Assembly: GCA_964036195.1 (NCBI GenBank)
Contig: OZ038458.1
Coordinates: forward strand, 18,179,832 to 18,243,831
Direction of reading: 5' to 3'
Length of the DNA: 64,000 bases
Source of the DNA: Sphaerolaimus hirsutus
Lineage: Eukaryota; Nematoda; Chromadorea; Monhysterida; Sphaerolaimidae
Each line of letters opens with the position of its first letter. The first letter of the stretch is position 1. This document shows positions 45,206 through 56,663 of the stretch, piece by piece. The notes below the pieces were generated by a model. The model ran no database searches. It was given only the letters and a program-made list of their open reading frames with translations, and had not been told where the DNA came from. The position numbers were made by a program, and so were the translations under genes.

Positions 45206-45689
45206 CAGGGGTCTCCAAGATTTTGGCCCTCTCGGGGGTGGATAGATAGCAAATCGCTCCCCCAGAGGGATAGATAGCTGAATAAATTTTCTGGGGGGGG
45301 CTGGGGGAGGGGGCTTGGGTGGGGGGGTGGCTCACGGGGGCAACATTTATAGGCTTTTTCAGTGCATAGAAGGCCGAAAGGGGAAAAAATCGCTAATAAT
45401 CGGTTAAAAGTGGCCAAAAGTAGATTAAAAAGGGCTAAAAACAGGCATATAACCATGCATATAGCCGGAGAGCACGATTTTGAAGGTAAAAAACTATAAA
45501 AAGGTGTGAAAATTGGTGATTTTTAGCGAAAATTGGGGCAAAATTTCTCAAAAACCACTCCAGATAGATAGATAGCTGAGCGATTTGGGGGGGGGGTCTT
45601 TGGGGGTAGTAGCCAAAAATTTTGCCTCGGGATAGATAGATAGCTGGCGGATTTGGGGGGGGGGGCAGCCCCCCCCTAGGAGACCCCTG
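45206..45689. mobile_element. hAT-like MITE (CAGGGGTCTC), near-perfect 8-bp TSD
   Basis: CAGGGGTCTCC and GGAGACCCCTG flanked by atccaacc / atacaacc (7 of 8). The G-rich interior carries tagatagctg motifs. Inserted in the 28-bp minisatellite. Confidence 0.85.
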
Positions 45690-45791
45690 ATACAACCCCC
45701 CGTTGACTCAACTATCTAGCCAAACCCCCGTGGACTGAACTATCTATCCAACCCCCCGTCGACTCAACTAAATAAACAAAAAATATATAAC

Positions 45792-46073
45792 TTCGGCTGG
45801 CCAGGGTACAGCATGGTAGTCTGCACAGAATGCCTTTGGACGCGAGATTCTTCCCTCACCATGAAGGTGCGCGAGATCTCATCGTGGCATTCATCCCGGT
45901 TCTCAGGGTCCACTCGAACAAACTCCCGCCAATCCGACGACCGATAAGACATGCCATATAGCATGTCGATCATAATCCGATGGTCGCCCTCTATATACAA
46001 TTTCAACGCCTCCGTATAAGTAGCCTGATGCAAAACAATTGCGTCGGTGTGCATTTCACCCTGAAACATTTTC
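45792..46073 (-). CDS. Cluster gene F, MFQ…WREF…PGQPK exon
   Basis: From acceptor catctcag, phase 2 in, to donor CCGAA|GTTATA in phase 2. Reads KMFQGEMHTDAIVLHQATYT, then LKLYIEGDHRIMIDMLYG, DWREFVRVDPENRDE, and TTMLYPGQPK. It is the uninterrupted reference for gene B, where a MITE splits the segment before WREF. It joins 47311-47413 (phase 2), so genes at 44.5-46.1 and 47.3-49.7 kb read as one transcription unit. Confidence 0.7.
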
Positions 46074-46654
46074 CTGAGATGAAAAAAACATCTAAAAGGA
46101 CAGAAAAACAGGCTTCAGCACATGAAAAGAAGTACCATACCCGATGACACCATGACAAAACATTCGCATACAGCACTTAGAACTTTTGAACTTAGAGCCA
46201 TTTGAACTTAGAACTCCCCAGGCAAAATTAGGATAAAATGCCCCCCCCCCCCTCAGAAAACCCCGAACATGGGCCCCGCCCAATAACTGACAGAAAACAA
46301 ACCTCACTCAAGAAGACAAAACGGCGCCACCAACGAACACAAAAGGACCAATACGAACCAGCAGTCGCAGATCAAAACGAATGCAGACCAGTAAATCGGC
46401 GATGATAAAAATGGAACTAATTAGTAATTAGTAAAGAAAATAACCAACTAATAAGGTCTAGAAAAAGCTAAATTTACTAATGAATTATGCTAATATTCAA
46501 CAGAATAATGTACATTTTCATTTTCATTTTTACTTTCATTTTTATGCCACAATATCAACGAGATTCAAGCTGAATACACTTGCTCAATGAAAAGCAATTT
46601 GAGATTCACGCAATAAAAAAATCACCGATCCAGACAACAATGCCAGACACTCTA

Positions 46655-46795
46655 GCTGACATCAACACCGAATGTCAACTGGTGGCCATACCAAATCAAA
46701 GTTTACTGACGAGCGGTCAAACCACCTTCAAACACGGGATCGGGAATGGAACCAGATGACATTCGGTGTCGATGTCAACTAACCTGTGTGGGCCT
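46655..46795. mobile_element. Palindromic MITE (ctagctgacatcaacacc arms)
   Basis: The arms match the GGGCCCACACACGCTAGTTGACATC family (33781, 53902), more diverged. Followed at 46837-47040 by a tandem array of tagaaaagtttgcggcgccg, about eight degenerate copies. Confidence 0.6.
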
Positions 46796-46836
46796 AAGAG
46801 CCATATAAAACTGAATAGAAAAGTTTAACACGCAGA

Positions 46837-47040
46837 AAAGTTTGCGGCGCCGCCAGTAAATTTTCATGGCACCGCTAGAAAAGTTTGCGGCGCCGCCAGT
46901 AAATTTTCCGGCGCCACGAGAAAAGTTTGCTGGTGCCGCTAGAAAAATTTGCTGGCGCCACTAGAAAAGTTTCCGACACCGCTAGAAAAGTTTGCTGGCG
47001 CCACTAGAAAAGTTTCCGGCGCCGCTAGAAAAGTTTGCGC
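46837..47040. repeat. Tandem array of about 22-bp units (agaaaagtttgcggcgccgc)
   Basis: Eight to nine degenerate units alternating ggcgccgc and ggcgccac. Noncoding, in the intron between 47311 and 46073. Confidence 0.8.
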
Positions 47041-47310
47041 GTGTCTGAATACCCTTGAAAACAATCACACTGACACACATAACTGAGACAGAACTACCAA
47101 AAAACTCTCTTAATCTAGCAATGTCTGACGAAAAAAATGTCTGACGAAAAAACAATTCCCAATGGGAATTACTTGAGGAAATATTTCATTCCACTATTTT
47201 TGCGGATCACCCAGAGAGAAATGCACCAGCCACTAGGCACCCATAATCATAAACCAACATTTGACGCAACAAAATTCACACTGACACCGATTTGAAAAGA
47301 ATCGTGTCAC

Positions 47311-47413
47311 CTGTTAATCCACTCAGCCACATTGTGACCAATTTCGAACAGGTTCATCACTCTGACGCCCATCTGGTCATACTCCAGCGACACTGCCCGC
47401 TCCAACTTCATGT
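47311..47413 (-). CDS. Cluster gene F, exon (DMKLERAVSLEYDQ)
   Basis: From acceptor acatctcag to donor ACAG|GTGACA, phase 1 in and 2 out. Reads MKLERAVSLEYDQMGVRVMN and ends HNVAEWIN. Both junctions agree with neighbours at 47975-48263 and 45792-46073. Confidence 0.65.
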
Positions 47414-47599
47414 CTGAGATGTAGATGTGAAGGTGTTTATAATGGAACCACATTATAGTGGATATTTATATTTAACAAAAGTGGGACTTTTGCGTATTTT
47501 AATTTTTTTCTTCAAAAAGAGTAAAGTGACAAAAGTTGCCGAAATGGTTCAGGTGACAGTCCTGCACTCTGTAAAGTGTCCAATGCGCTTGCACATGCT

Positions 47600-47790
47600 A
47601 GTTTAGCGCCAGATTTTGGTAAACTCATAAATCAGCTCTGCATGCTTTTGAGTTACTGGAATGAGTTATTCGGAATCCCCATCAACTGTAGTTGACAGAT
47701 AGATACGTCATTCTGGTAAACTCCAAACGTTCACAGCCGATTTATGAGTTTACCAAAATCTGGCGGTAAACTAGCTTGCGTAGCGCCAAT
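47600..47790. mobile_element. Palindromic MITE in the intron (gctagtttagcgcc arms)
   Basis: Catgctagtttagcgccagattttggtaaactcataaatc is mirrored by gatttatgagtttaccaaaatctggcggtaaactagc. Confidence 0.7.
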
Positions 47791-47974
47791 GTCATGTAAA
47801 ATGGCACACAAATTTGTCAATTGTCATATAAAGTGTCAAACTTACATCGATAAATTTTCTTTTTTTTGATAGATATTTTACATGACATTAACACTTGTGT
47901 TTACATTTTACAAGGTGAGGAACAGCCCCCAGATATTTCCAACCTACAAAAACTCCAAAAAAAACCCTCCCAAC

Positions 47975-48263
47975 CAGTCAGGAACACAATCGCAATATCG
48001 GCATCAGGGGGCGGGACCTCGTGCACCCTGGCGCAGCCATAAAGCGACTTTCTGAGCGCGTAAAAACACCGCTCAAATTCCTGCGGCCGTCTATTCGGGT
48101 TCGAATTGCATATGGCGTGCCACTCCCCGCCGAGCCGCTCGACCACGTCGCCGAACGCGTCGAAGGTGGACAGCAACTGCGGCGTTGGCGCATTATAAAC
48201 GTGAAGCGATGTGAATTTCTGCTTGAGCGCGATTTTTTTGCTCAAAAGTACGCGTGATTCCCG
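47975..48263 (-). CDS. Cluster gene F, exon (SLHVYNAP…CFYALRKS)
   Basis: Phase 0 in, phase 1 out at ACTG|GTTGGG. Reads LHVYNAPTPQLLSTFDAFGD, then GGEWHAICNSNPNRRPQEFE and PPPDADIAIVFLT. The acceptor (cgcttccag) lies within a MITE-like inverted repeat shared with the satellite, so the start is provisional. Family unknown. Confidence 0.6.
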
Positions 48264-48806
48264 CTGGAAGCGTGCCAACGATTTTTTACGCATGCTATTT
48301 TCATACAAATTTTAATTTTCTAATTTTAATAATTCTTTTTTTAATTTTAATTTCAAAATTTTAATCATACAAAGTTTAAATCATACAAAGTTTAAATCAT
48401 ACAAAGTTGAAAAAGCCATCTCAGTTAACGCTATACGTTAACTTATTCGCAACAATGATTTTTTCATCTTATATACAAAAATTGCACGCTTTATCATCAA
48501 TGGCACGCTTCCAACATGAGACATAAATGAGTCCGAGGGCAGAGTATCATGTCCGTCGAGTATACACGCAATTCATGTGCAAGCCTATACTCGGATGACA
48601 TTACGCCGTACATTTTTCCGGAGGAAACACTCCATCATGACATCATCACTTTCGTTGTCATCATCATCTCTTGCCATTACATCGTCTTAATGATGTCATC
48701 ACTTCGGCATCATCAAGTCTTCCATAAGTTCTTGGCTGGCTGTCTGCCAGCCGAAGACATAGCTTCTATCTGTTTGTAGAGTATCGTGGCTGCCAAGTAT
48801 TTATAC

Positions 48807-49009
48807 CATGGAGTCACGGTCTTTATTCGACCGATTCTTGCGCAGATAATCCAAGCACGTATGATGCACGGCGAAGCGCCAATTGCGGCCGACGTCGCAC
48901 GTGTTCGCGTCGCGCATCGCCTGCAGAATAGACCGGAGCGCGTACACGTCCATCCAGTGCAGCACGCGGAAGTCTGGCACCACGCAGCCCACTTTGCATC
49001 CCGACGTAG
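48807..49009 (-). CDS. Cluster gene F, exon (GCVVPDFRVLHWMDVY)
   Basis: From acceptor ccaccgcag, phase 1 in, donor ATG|GTATAA, phase 0 out. Reads CVVPDFRVLHWMDVYALRSI, then NTCDVGRNWRFAVHHTC and NKDRDSM. Joins 49509-49683 upstream and 47975-48263 downstream in frame. Confidence 0.6.
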
Positions 49010-49027
49010 CTGCGGTGGGGTGGTTTA

Positions 49028-49174
49028 CAGTATTTCCTAGAAATACCCCCAACAAAATGACCACTATGAATTTATAACCACCCCCTCGAAATACTACCCT
49101 CGTTTAACCCCCCACCCCCAGCAAAATTCTCACTCTGAAAATATTTCCCCGGGGGGTATTTTCAGAAAATACGG
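49028..49174. mobile_element. Tc1/mariner-like MITE
   Basis: CAGTATTTCC and inverted GAAAATACGG with TA on both sides, immediately upstream of the exon at 49009. Confidence 0.65.
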
Positions 49175-49508
49175 TAGTCAGAAAAATGGTGATAAAATTG
49201 CGATCGAATATAATTTTCGTGTTTTACAGCATGTGCGGCTGCGCAAAATACGGCATATTTACTTGTGCAGATGTTGAGAGATGATTTTGAAAATTAAAAA
49301 AAGATTCTTTCAAAATGGCCTGAAAGTAGGGCACCACAGAGGGAGGAAAATGTACATGATGTGGCACACATGTATTGTCATGTCAATTGTGGACATTACT
49401 GGTCGTTAAGCCACGGGTTGGTAAATATCATTAAGTAGTGGTGGTCAAAATCTATTGCTCTATCAACTTATCGACAAATATAAAAAAATACACCAAATAC
49501 CCACAAAC

Positions 49509-49683
49509 CAGGCTTGTATGAAGGCACAACTCCCGACGTGAGTGCAGGTTTATTGAATCCGCAACTGCCAAAACTAGTAGCACCGGAATTCTGAGATTGG
49601 GTGCTGGGCTGAAAACTGAGCAACGGCTGCGGCTGCGCAGCGCTGGAGAATGAAGAAGCAGGTGGATTCAGAAACGCGGAACC
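49509..49683 (-). CDS. Cluster gene F, FG/Ser/Gln-rich exon
   Basis: From acceptor cctctttcag to donor CTG|GTTTG, phase 0 in and 1 out. Reads GSAFLNPPASSFSSAAQPQP, then SGATSFGSCGFNK. Low-complexity FG-containing composition recalls nucleoporin-like sequences, but FG count is low. Confidence 0.6.
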
Positions 49684-49740
49684 CTGAAAGAGGATCGACC
49701 TTACACTATTATGTAGGTACAATAGATTGAATGCACTGGT

Positions 49741-50186
49741 GACACTACCAGAGCCTGTAAAATTCCCTGCAAAATGTCATGCAAAGTGTCAAGTGAAAGG
49801 TCATGTAAGTTGCCCTGGAAAATGGCAAACAGGTTTGCAATTTTTCAGCGCATATTACATGACTTTTGACACTTTGCATGACTTTTGACAGGGCACATTA
49901 CAGGCTCTGGGACTACCCCCAGGTGGCAATCCCAAGCCCTGCAAAGTGTCAAATGTAAAGTCAAATGCAAAGTAAACTGTCAAATGCAAATTCAAATGCA
50001 AAGTAAAGTGTCAAATGTAAAGTAAAATGCAAAGTAAAGTGTCAAATGTGAAGTAAAGTGTCAACTGTGTATCCAAATTTAACATTTGACACTTTACTTT
50101 ACATTTGGCACTTTACTTTGCATTTGACTTTACATTTGACACTTTACTTTACACTTTAGGGCTTGGGACTGCCCCCAGGTGGGAAA
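49741..50186. mobile_element. Two adjacent palindromic MITEs (aaagtgtcaaatg type)
   Basis: 49741-49918 has agagcctgtaaaattccctg mirrored by ggcacattacaggctctggg. 49919-50180 starts GTGGCAATCCCAAGCCC and ends GGGCTTGGGACTGCCCCCAG on the plus strand. This is the same family as the MITEs between exon pieces at 1951 and 35584, here with an AG at one end. Confidence 0.7.
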
Positions 50187-50300
50187 TCAAAATGAAAGTG
50201 TGCCCACCGGCTGCGTTGTCGGTATGACGGTGACGCTCAGCGGCGGTTTCATATCCACCGGCTCCAAACCGAGCAAAGACGGCCGGTCGCTCATCGGCTT
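50187..50300 (-). CDS. Cluster gene G, terminal exon
   Basis: 38 codons including TGA. Reads KPMSDRPSLLGLEPVDMKPP, then LSVTVIPTTQPVGTLSF. Follows a SIM-like exon, as in gene E. The acceptor (aaatcgaag) is weak. The complete model G (52429-52259, three copies of a 93-bp exon, 50663-50580, 50300-50187) is phase 0 throughout and predicts 215 residues. Confidence 0.55.
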   Translation of the reverse strand, partial: KPMSDRPSLLGLEPVDMKPPLSVTVIPTTQPVGTLSF

Positions 50301-50579
50301 CTTCGATTTGGTATTTCAAGATGAAAAAATGAACTCAAAATCAACTTCGGCACACAAAAACTCTACGGCGCCTTTCACACTGTGACGACAAAAAATGCAA
50401 TTTTTCAGCCATTTTTGTTGGATGCATATCAAATATTTTACATGTGTTAAGCCTAAATCAATCATGACTTGATCAGCCTCACTGCCTAAGACAGACTCCA
50501 ATGAGGAATCTCAGGAGGATTTACAGTAGACCGAGCTTACTTATATTTATAAGAATTCAAACCAGAGTGATTAACAAAC

Positions 50580-50663
50580 CAAAATCGCCGTGGACGTGCT
50601 CCTGGCACGGCGGGCACGAGGGTGCGTTTCCTTTATAATGATCACGTCGGATTCGCGTGAACT
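50580..50663 (-). CDS. Cluster gene G, SIM-like exon
   Basis: 28 codons, phase 0 to 0, acceptor cttttgcag, donor TTG|GTTTGT. SSRESDVIIIKETHPRARR: acid/Ser then V-I-I-I, a strong SUMO-interacting-motif candidate, followed by a basic stretch. Near-identical copies at 60131-60214 and 60746-60829. Confidence 0.65.
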
Positions 50664-50865
50664 CTGCAAAAGAGATGTTTATTTCTCACATTTTCAAAAT
50701 GATTCGCATAAGGTTGATTGTGTCATCGTGTCAACGAAAAATGTCACTTTGAGTGAAAATGCCAATACTTATCTTCGGAATACCATGTCTACTCGATCAT
50801 AATTATTGTGACACACGCCAGAAAGAAAAGCACCAGCCACTAGACACCCAATATGATAAACCAAC

Positions 50866-50958
50866 ATTTGCGGGCGATCTTCCTGCCTCCCTGGCGCTGG
50901 CGCCGCCCGCGTTCGGCGGGGTGGTTTGGCGGTTGCGGCGGGGGTCTGCCCGGCTCGA
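50866..50958 (-). CDS. Cluster gene G, tandem exon copy 3 (31 codons)
   Basis: Phase 0 to 0 from acceptor ttcagcag to donor AAT|GTTGG. Reads SSRADPRRNRQTTPPNAGGA then SAREAGRSPAN. Related exons: 60417-60509, 62257-62355 (33 codons), 59749-59849. Low-complexity, probably disordered. Confidence 0.6.
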
Positions 50959-51227
50959 CTGCTGAAAATGTCGCAGTTAGTCACTCACAGTCACAGTCAA
51001 TCGACTACGCAAAAGGTATAACCCGTATTAACGTACTCAAATATTTCTCACATTTTCAAAATGATTCGCATAAGGTTGATTGTGTCATCGTGTCAACAAA
51101 AAATGTCACTTTGAGTGAAAATGCCGATACTTATCTTCGGAATACCATGTCTACTCGATCATAATTATTGTGACACACGCCAGAAAGAAAAGCACCAGCC
51201 ACTAGACACCCAATATGATAAACCAAC

Positions 51228-51320
51228 ATTTGCGGGCGATCTTCCTGCCTCCCTGGCGCTGGCGCCGCCCGCGTTCGGCGGGGTGGTTTGGCGGTTGCGG
51301 CGGGGGTCTGCCCGGCTCGA
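51228..51320 (-). CDS. Cluster gene G, tandem exon copy 2
   Basis: Identical to 50866-50958 as far as read; phase 0 to 0. Each extra copy would add 31 residues. Confidence 0.6.
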
Positions 51321-51589
51321 CTGCTGAAAATGTCGCAGTTAGTCACTCACAGTCACAGTCAATCGACTACGCAAAAGGTATAACCCGTATTAACGTACTC
51401 AAATATTTCTCACATTTTCAAAATGATTCGCATAAGGTTGATTGTGTCATCGTGTCAACAAAAAATGTCACTTTGAGTGAAAATGCCGATACTTATCTTC
51501 GGAATACCATGTCTACTCGATCATAATTATTGTGACACACGCCAGAAAGAAAAGCACCAGCCACTAGACACCCAATATGATAAACCAAC

Positions 51590-51682
51590 ATTTGCGGGCG
51601 ATCTTCCTGCCTCCCTGGCGCTGGCGCCGCCCGCGTTCGGCGGGGTGGTTTGGCGGTTGCGGCGGGGGTCTGCCCGGCTCGA
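51590..51682 (-). CDS. Cluster gene G, tandem exon copy 1
   Basis: First of the three copies in transcription order; phase 0 matches the upstream start exon. Confidence 0.6.
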
Positions 51683-52145
51683 CTGCTGAAAATGTCGCAG
51701 TTAGTCACTCACAGTCACAGTCAATCGACTACGCAAAAGGTATAACCCGTATTAGCCGCCACCCCACCGCCCTTCCGGAGTGAGACATAGAAATGTACGG
51801 AAATGTGTTCTCGTGCAACAATCTTGGGTTCAATTTTAAAAAATTTTGCGCGCAAGCGCGCATTTGTGCTTCACGTTACAGCATTTTTATATTACAGGTC
51901 GCGATCGGCTCAAGCTGCATGAAAATGCACGCAATTCTGTCCATGTCGCTGTGTACGTACGTACATTTATTTACAGCGGTCTGTGGCGCCAATGGCGCCA
52001 TGGCGCGGCGCCTACGAATGGCGCCAACACCGTGGCGTGGCGCTTACGAATGGCGCCAGCGCCATGGCGCAAGTTCCCTACTACAGGGGTCAAATTCCCC
52101 CCCCCCCCCCAAAGGGTCAAAGAGGGGCCCCCCGCTCATTTTTTT

Positions 52146-52720
52146 GCAGACGTTGAAAGTGGCATTTTCCGGCCACTTTCTGGTCTCACCCCGGGAAGGG
52201 GGGGACTGCAGCCCCCCCTGGATACGGCCCTGAACTGTAGGTAGCTGAATAAACCAACTATCGCCATCCCGATGTCAGGATCGTCCGCAGCACCACCTGG
52301 ACACAATCCTATCCTAACGGTCATATCGTATTTGATCGATGAATCCGAGTCAGTTGTTGCTATCTCCATGTCCACTTGCGAAGTATCGCAGTCGCCGTCG
52401 CCATCAGTACATCTGTCCGCATCTGCCATAGCGATGTAGTCTCTGAGTCCGAGACAACTGATAAACACTGAGACCTTTACCAGCGCGGAGATAACTGGGG
52501 CAATGAATCAGAAAACAGAACATGAGGTTGATGACTATTCAGAGGTATTTCAAGGAAATACGGTATTTAAATGAGGTTTATTAACCAAAATGAGTTATGT
52601 TTAAAATCAATAACTTCTTTACATTTTATTTTCATTCAACTTAATTAATTTCAAAGGTGACAAAGGCACAATTACAGTTGCAATGTAACTGCAAAAACAA
52701 AAAAACACACAGCGAAGTTA
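52146..52720. repeat. Segmental duplication copy 1 (partner 62712-63286)
   Basis: About 575 bp nearly identical to 62712-63286 at a constant offset of 10566. It contains the gene G start exon. Its left edge lies inside the right half of a CAGGGACG hAT-like element (end at 52232 plus duplication partner aactgtag), which is complete only in the 62-kb copy. Confidence 0.95.
52259..52429 (-). CDS. Cluster gene G, start exon (MADADRC…)
   Basis: 57 codons from ATG to donor ATA|GTTGG, phase 0. Reads MADADRCTDGDGDCDTSQVD, then SDSSIKYDMTVRIGL, then GGAADDPDIG. A strand between acidic segments. The frame is also open upstream of this ATG, so the start is the first Met in good context, not proven. Confidence 0.6.
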
Positions 52721-53901
52721 AAAACTAGCCAACGATGTAAGCCGCATCGACTATCCCGAAATTACATCTAGTAAGAGTAAAAAATATTAATCTTTCAACA
52801 TTTTTCTTACAACATAATCTTTCAATATTCTAGAGAGAACCAATTAGGTAATTCACCAGTACATAACATGCGCCATAACGCATGTAAACTTGGTGGACAT
52901 GTAAACAGATCAGTGTGATGAAAAAATGCAGGGAAAAGGGCATACATGTGCACCGGGCCTACATGTGCAGCGGCTTTACATGTACACTGGCACAAGGTCC
53001 ATCGTACAACGAATGCTCTACCAAAGAAAAGGCAAAAGCTCACACAAAAATACAAGTGTCACAAAATCCACACTTAAAAACCCTCAGTAAAGTAACGCAA
53101 TGTTACAACCAACGATGCAAACCAACATTTAGAATTTTTTTTAAAAACACCAAAAACAGTACACAACAGGTTACCTATGTACACGGAGGCCGGCGAACGG
53201 CGGGGCGGCGCCCCCCTAACATTTTTCCCTTTTAATGGCGAAATAATGCTGTTATGGCGCTGGCGCCATTTGTAGGTGCAACGCCATGATGGTATTGGCC
53301 TTGGCGCCAGTGCCTACAAAATAAGAACATATATTTACCAAAAAGTTATGAAAATTGGCTCTGAATTGACGCGGCCGCCCCCCCCCCCCTCGCTACGCCA
53401 CTGGTTATGGAAACTTTCTCACTAATTTTTCTTTGTTGCCACAGTATGTAAACCGTGTAAACGACCCGTAATACAACATATTTATCAAAATAAAGCCACT
53501 GAACATCACTTGCCCCCGGGCTTCTTTTTGTGGTCGCCTTTGCAAAGAGAGCATTCACCGATGACGACTTTCACACATTGGTTCTGAAAAACAATACAAA
53601 ATCCATATTTTTTCGGAATTGGAAGGCATTGTTTGAGTGAAATGGAGAGTTACGATTCGAGCCAGGCATAAATGGGCTCAGTGGGGTTTACGGATCAAGG
53701 GAATCTGTCAAGTATTAATGCCAACGTATCACATTGTTCACAAGTTGAGCAATCGAGAATTTATTTTAAGCAACAATGGGCCCACACACGCTAGTTGACA
53801 TTGCAAATTTGTGTCAACTCAATGTCAATTCAATAACAGAAAAAGAATTTTAAAAGCAGCACACATAACACAATTAATCAATGAAAATTATGTGTCATTA
53901 T

Positions 53902-54064
53902 GGGCCCACACACGCTAGTTGACATCGACACCAAATGTCAACTGGTGCCGATCCCGATTCAAAGCTTGCTGACGAGTGGACGAACAACGTTCAAACGCAA
54001 TCTTTGAAGTAGGAACGGAAACAGTTGACATTTGGTGTCGATGTCAACTAGCGTGTGTGGGGCC
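53902..54064. mobile_element. Palindromic MITE, GGGCCCACACACGCTAG ends, 3-bp TSD
   Basis: The left and right arms carry gttgacatcgacaccaaatg/tttggtgtcgatgtcaac and are flanked by tat on both sides. A solo arm starts at 53778. Confidence 0.75.
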
Positions 54065-54293
54065 TATGTAACATTAACTATGCTCTATCAGATAGGAAGG
54101 TTGAAATTACATAATTCACTAAAATTTAGTTGACACAAAATCAGTTGACATTAAGCATGTGTGGTGCCATAAGGACATTGATCCAGATAGCTGGCACAAT
54201 TAATTCAGCGGAGTGGGAAAAGTCTTGTCAGGTCAGACTACCAGCAGGAGCAGAACACACCAATCAAATCCCAGCCATCCCATTCTCACTCAC

Positions 54294-54478
54294 CCTGGCG
54301 AACTCCTTGTAGTGCTCCAAACAAGCACGATAATGCGCCACTGTGTGGTGGGTGCTCAAATGTATGTCCAGCATGAGTCGGTCAAAAAAATTGGCCCCGC
54401 AGTAAGGGCATTGGTAATGGTGTCCGGCCGGTTCCATCGTTTTGACGAAGGCGGACAGGCCGTGCTGTGCTGAAACAC
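54294..54478 (-). CDS. C2H2 zinc-finger exon
   Basis: From acceptor tttgcacag to donor CAGG|GTGAGT, phase 1 in and 0 out. Contains YQCPYCGANFFDRLMLDIH then LSTHH: C-x2-C-x12-H-x3-H, a complete classical zinc finger, likely DNA- or RNA-binding. The rest (AHYRACLEHYKEFAR) looks helical. A single finger is visible; neighbouring exons were not linked with certainty. Confidence 0.75.
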
Positions 54479-54642
54479 CTGTGCAAAAAATGTGCAACTT
54501 TTATTATTATTGTAGACCCACACTAAGCGAGTTCGCGCCACTGTTTTTTTGGGTTTGTAGAGATATCCAGCGAGAACAAACTTTATGTGTGGGTAGACTG
54601 AATGAATGAATGAAACACAAGGCTGAATGAATGGCCGCAAAT

Positions 54643-55287
54643 GGGGAGTTTCATTCTAAAAATGCATATATCCAAGTTTTTAGATTTTTCAAAATCGCAT
54701 TTTAAAGTTTGACGCTGGCCCAACGGCGCTATGTTTAGGGGACGACGCTTGCCCCGCACTTTTCAGATAAATCCGACATTTCTCTACAATTTTTGCAACC
54801 ACAAATTTTGTTGGCCGGGAAATATTTAGGGAGTTATGTGAGATTTTGTAAGTCACCCAAAATTGGGAACAAATCTGAACATTTGAAATTAAATGTTAAA
54901 TAACTTCTTAACGGTGCATCGTAGGCAAAAACGATTCACGAATCACATCACTGCAAAGCCCGTGTCTAAAAGTACCTTGACCAAAATTTTCAGATCAATA
55001 TATGCACGCATATCGATTCGATATGAAACTCCGGCGGTCTGAGATGGATTTATGCATTTTCGATGTGAAAGTCCTGTTTTTCATACGGGATTGGTCATGG
55101 ATATGTGAACTTTCGATGTGAAAATTGCGATATTTTTGAAAATCGGTACCACTGTATCTCGGGAACGAAATGGACTATCACGCTGATTTTTTTCTAAAAT
55201 GTGAAAAACTATACATGAAGGTCAAATCCACGCTTAACTCGATTTTTCTGGATTTGGCGCTTGTGAACTTTTAGAATGGAACTCCCC
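54643..55287. mobile_element. 645-bp inverted-end MITE (GGGGAGTTTCATTCTAAAA)
   Basis: The left end ggggagtttcattctaaaa and right end ttttagaatggaactcccc are inverted copies. Possible short duplication aaat. No coding sequence. Confidence 0.65.
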
Positions 55288-55615
55288 AAATATTTTGTAT
55301 TGCATACAAAAGCGACAAGAACAGGAAAGCTGAACGCATACAGAAAAAAGCAAAACAATGCAATCAAGATATATATATATATGGACATCAAGTTTCACCG
55401 AATGTCTATGCAATTAAAATGAAAGTACAAATAAATGTATTTACTTTTTATTTATTTATCCACCGAACTGCGACAAAAAGACAAATCTGCCCAAATCTGG
55501 CTTCAGCGAAAAAGATCGAAAAAAGCGAAAAGTTACAAAACTGCACAAAGACGCAATGAAAACACACCGGCAATATTTCAATCTTAAGTAACACAACACA
55601 CTTTCAACACTTAAG

Positions 55616-55894
55616 TAGTGATGTGCAAGCGCCACAATGTTGGCGCCAAGCGCCAATGGCGCCATGGCGCTTTTCCGACCCCTAGCGCCAAGCGCCAATG
55701 GCGCCGGAGCAAAATGGCGCCAAGCGCCAGAAGCGCCATGGCGCTTTTTGCTTAGGCGCTAGCGCCAAGCACCAGCGCCAGGCATTTTTTTCTTGGCGCC
55801 AGTCAAAAATAGCGCCAAGCGCCAAAAGCGCCATGGTGCTTTTTACTTTGGCGCTAGCACCAGACGCCAGTGCCATGGCGCTTTTACATCACTA
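55616..55894. mobile_element. TAGTGATG-family hAT-like MITE, imperfect TSD
   Basis: Tagtgatgtgc and ttttacatcacta ends with GGCGCC interior. Flanks cacttaag / tacttatg agree at 6 of 8. Confidence 0.7.
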
Positions 55895-55947
55895 TACTTA
55901 TGTGACACACAAGTATCAGAAAAAAACTCATCAGAAAGATCAACAGA

Positions 55948-56027
55948 TAGGGATGGCCCAAAAATGTTTTTAAACGTTTTTTTTTATACAGCAGCCAACC
56001 TTTTTTTTTAAACACGTGCCATCCCTA
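55948..56027. mobile_element. 80-bp hAT-like MITE (TAGGGATGG)
   Basis: Tagggatggc and gccatcccta flanked by tcaacaga / tcaacagg (7 of 8). An internally deleted relative of 5178-5865. Confidence 0.8.
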
Positions 56028-56663
56028 TCAACAGGACAGCATCACAAAAAAAAAAACTAATCTGCCCAAATCTGGCTTCAGCGAAAACAATCGAAAAAAG
56101 CAAAAACTTTTGAAACATGCACAAAGACGCAATGAAAACACATCGACACACAGTTACAAAATACTACAACTTGGAGATTCACACTTTATAACAAACAATT
56201 TCCAATCGTATTTCCGATTTCCAATCTTAAATTAAACATTTTCTTCCTTTTCAAAATTATAATTTGGAAACGGAATGGGGCAGTATTCGAGAGTGGGTGA
56301 AAATACAACAGATTGTTCATTTGTCCTAAAGATGCATAGATGCAACCATACAAAAGTATACCAGCATTTTCTACCTGAATTTCCTTCAAAAACAACAAAA
56401 CCACGTACCGCAAATCCTCGAATAACTCCCCCCTTTTGGCGAGGTGAGCAAAAAATAACTTCCCCCTCGAATAACTTTTGAATAACTCCCCCTTTGGATG
56501 AAAACGATACAATACGAAAATACAAAATGATATTATCCGCTCCCCCCCTGGCTATGTCACTGAGGCAAAGGTAAATATGGACTCCACTTCGCCATAAAAA
56601 ACAATAACAACACATCGGAGCAAATGTGCGCATCACAAAGTTCGCACCACAATCACTTGCAAA

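Larger units (their letters stand above)
50681..51757. repeat. 362-bp tandem triplication
   Basis: Copies start at 50681, 51043 and 51405 and differ by only a few bases (acgaaaaatg vs acaaaaaatg, gccaatac vs gccgatac). Each holds one 93-bp exon. Confidence 0.97.

Noticed and set aside
50179-50385. Plus-strand ORF with GMTVTLSG resembling a galectin strand
   Set aside because: The minus strand gives a phase-consistent terminal exon after a SIM-like exon, as in gene E. The galectin likeness is limited to a few residues.
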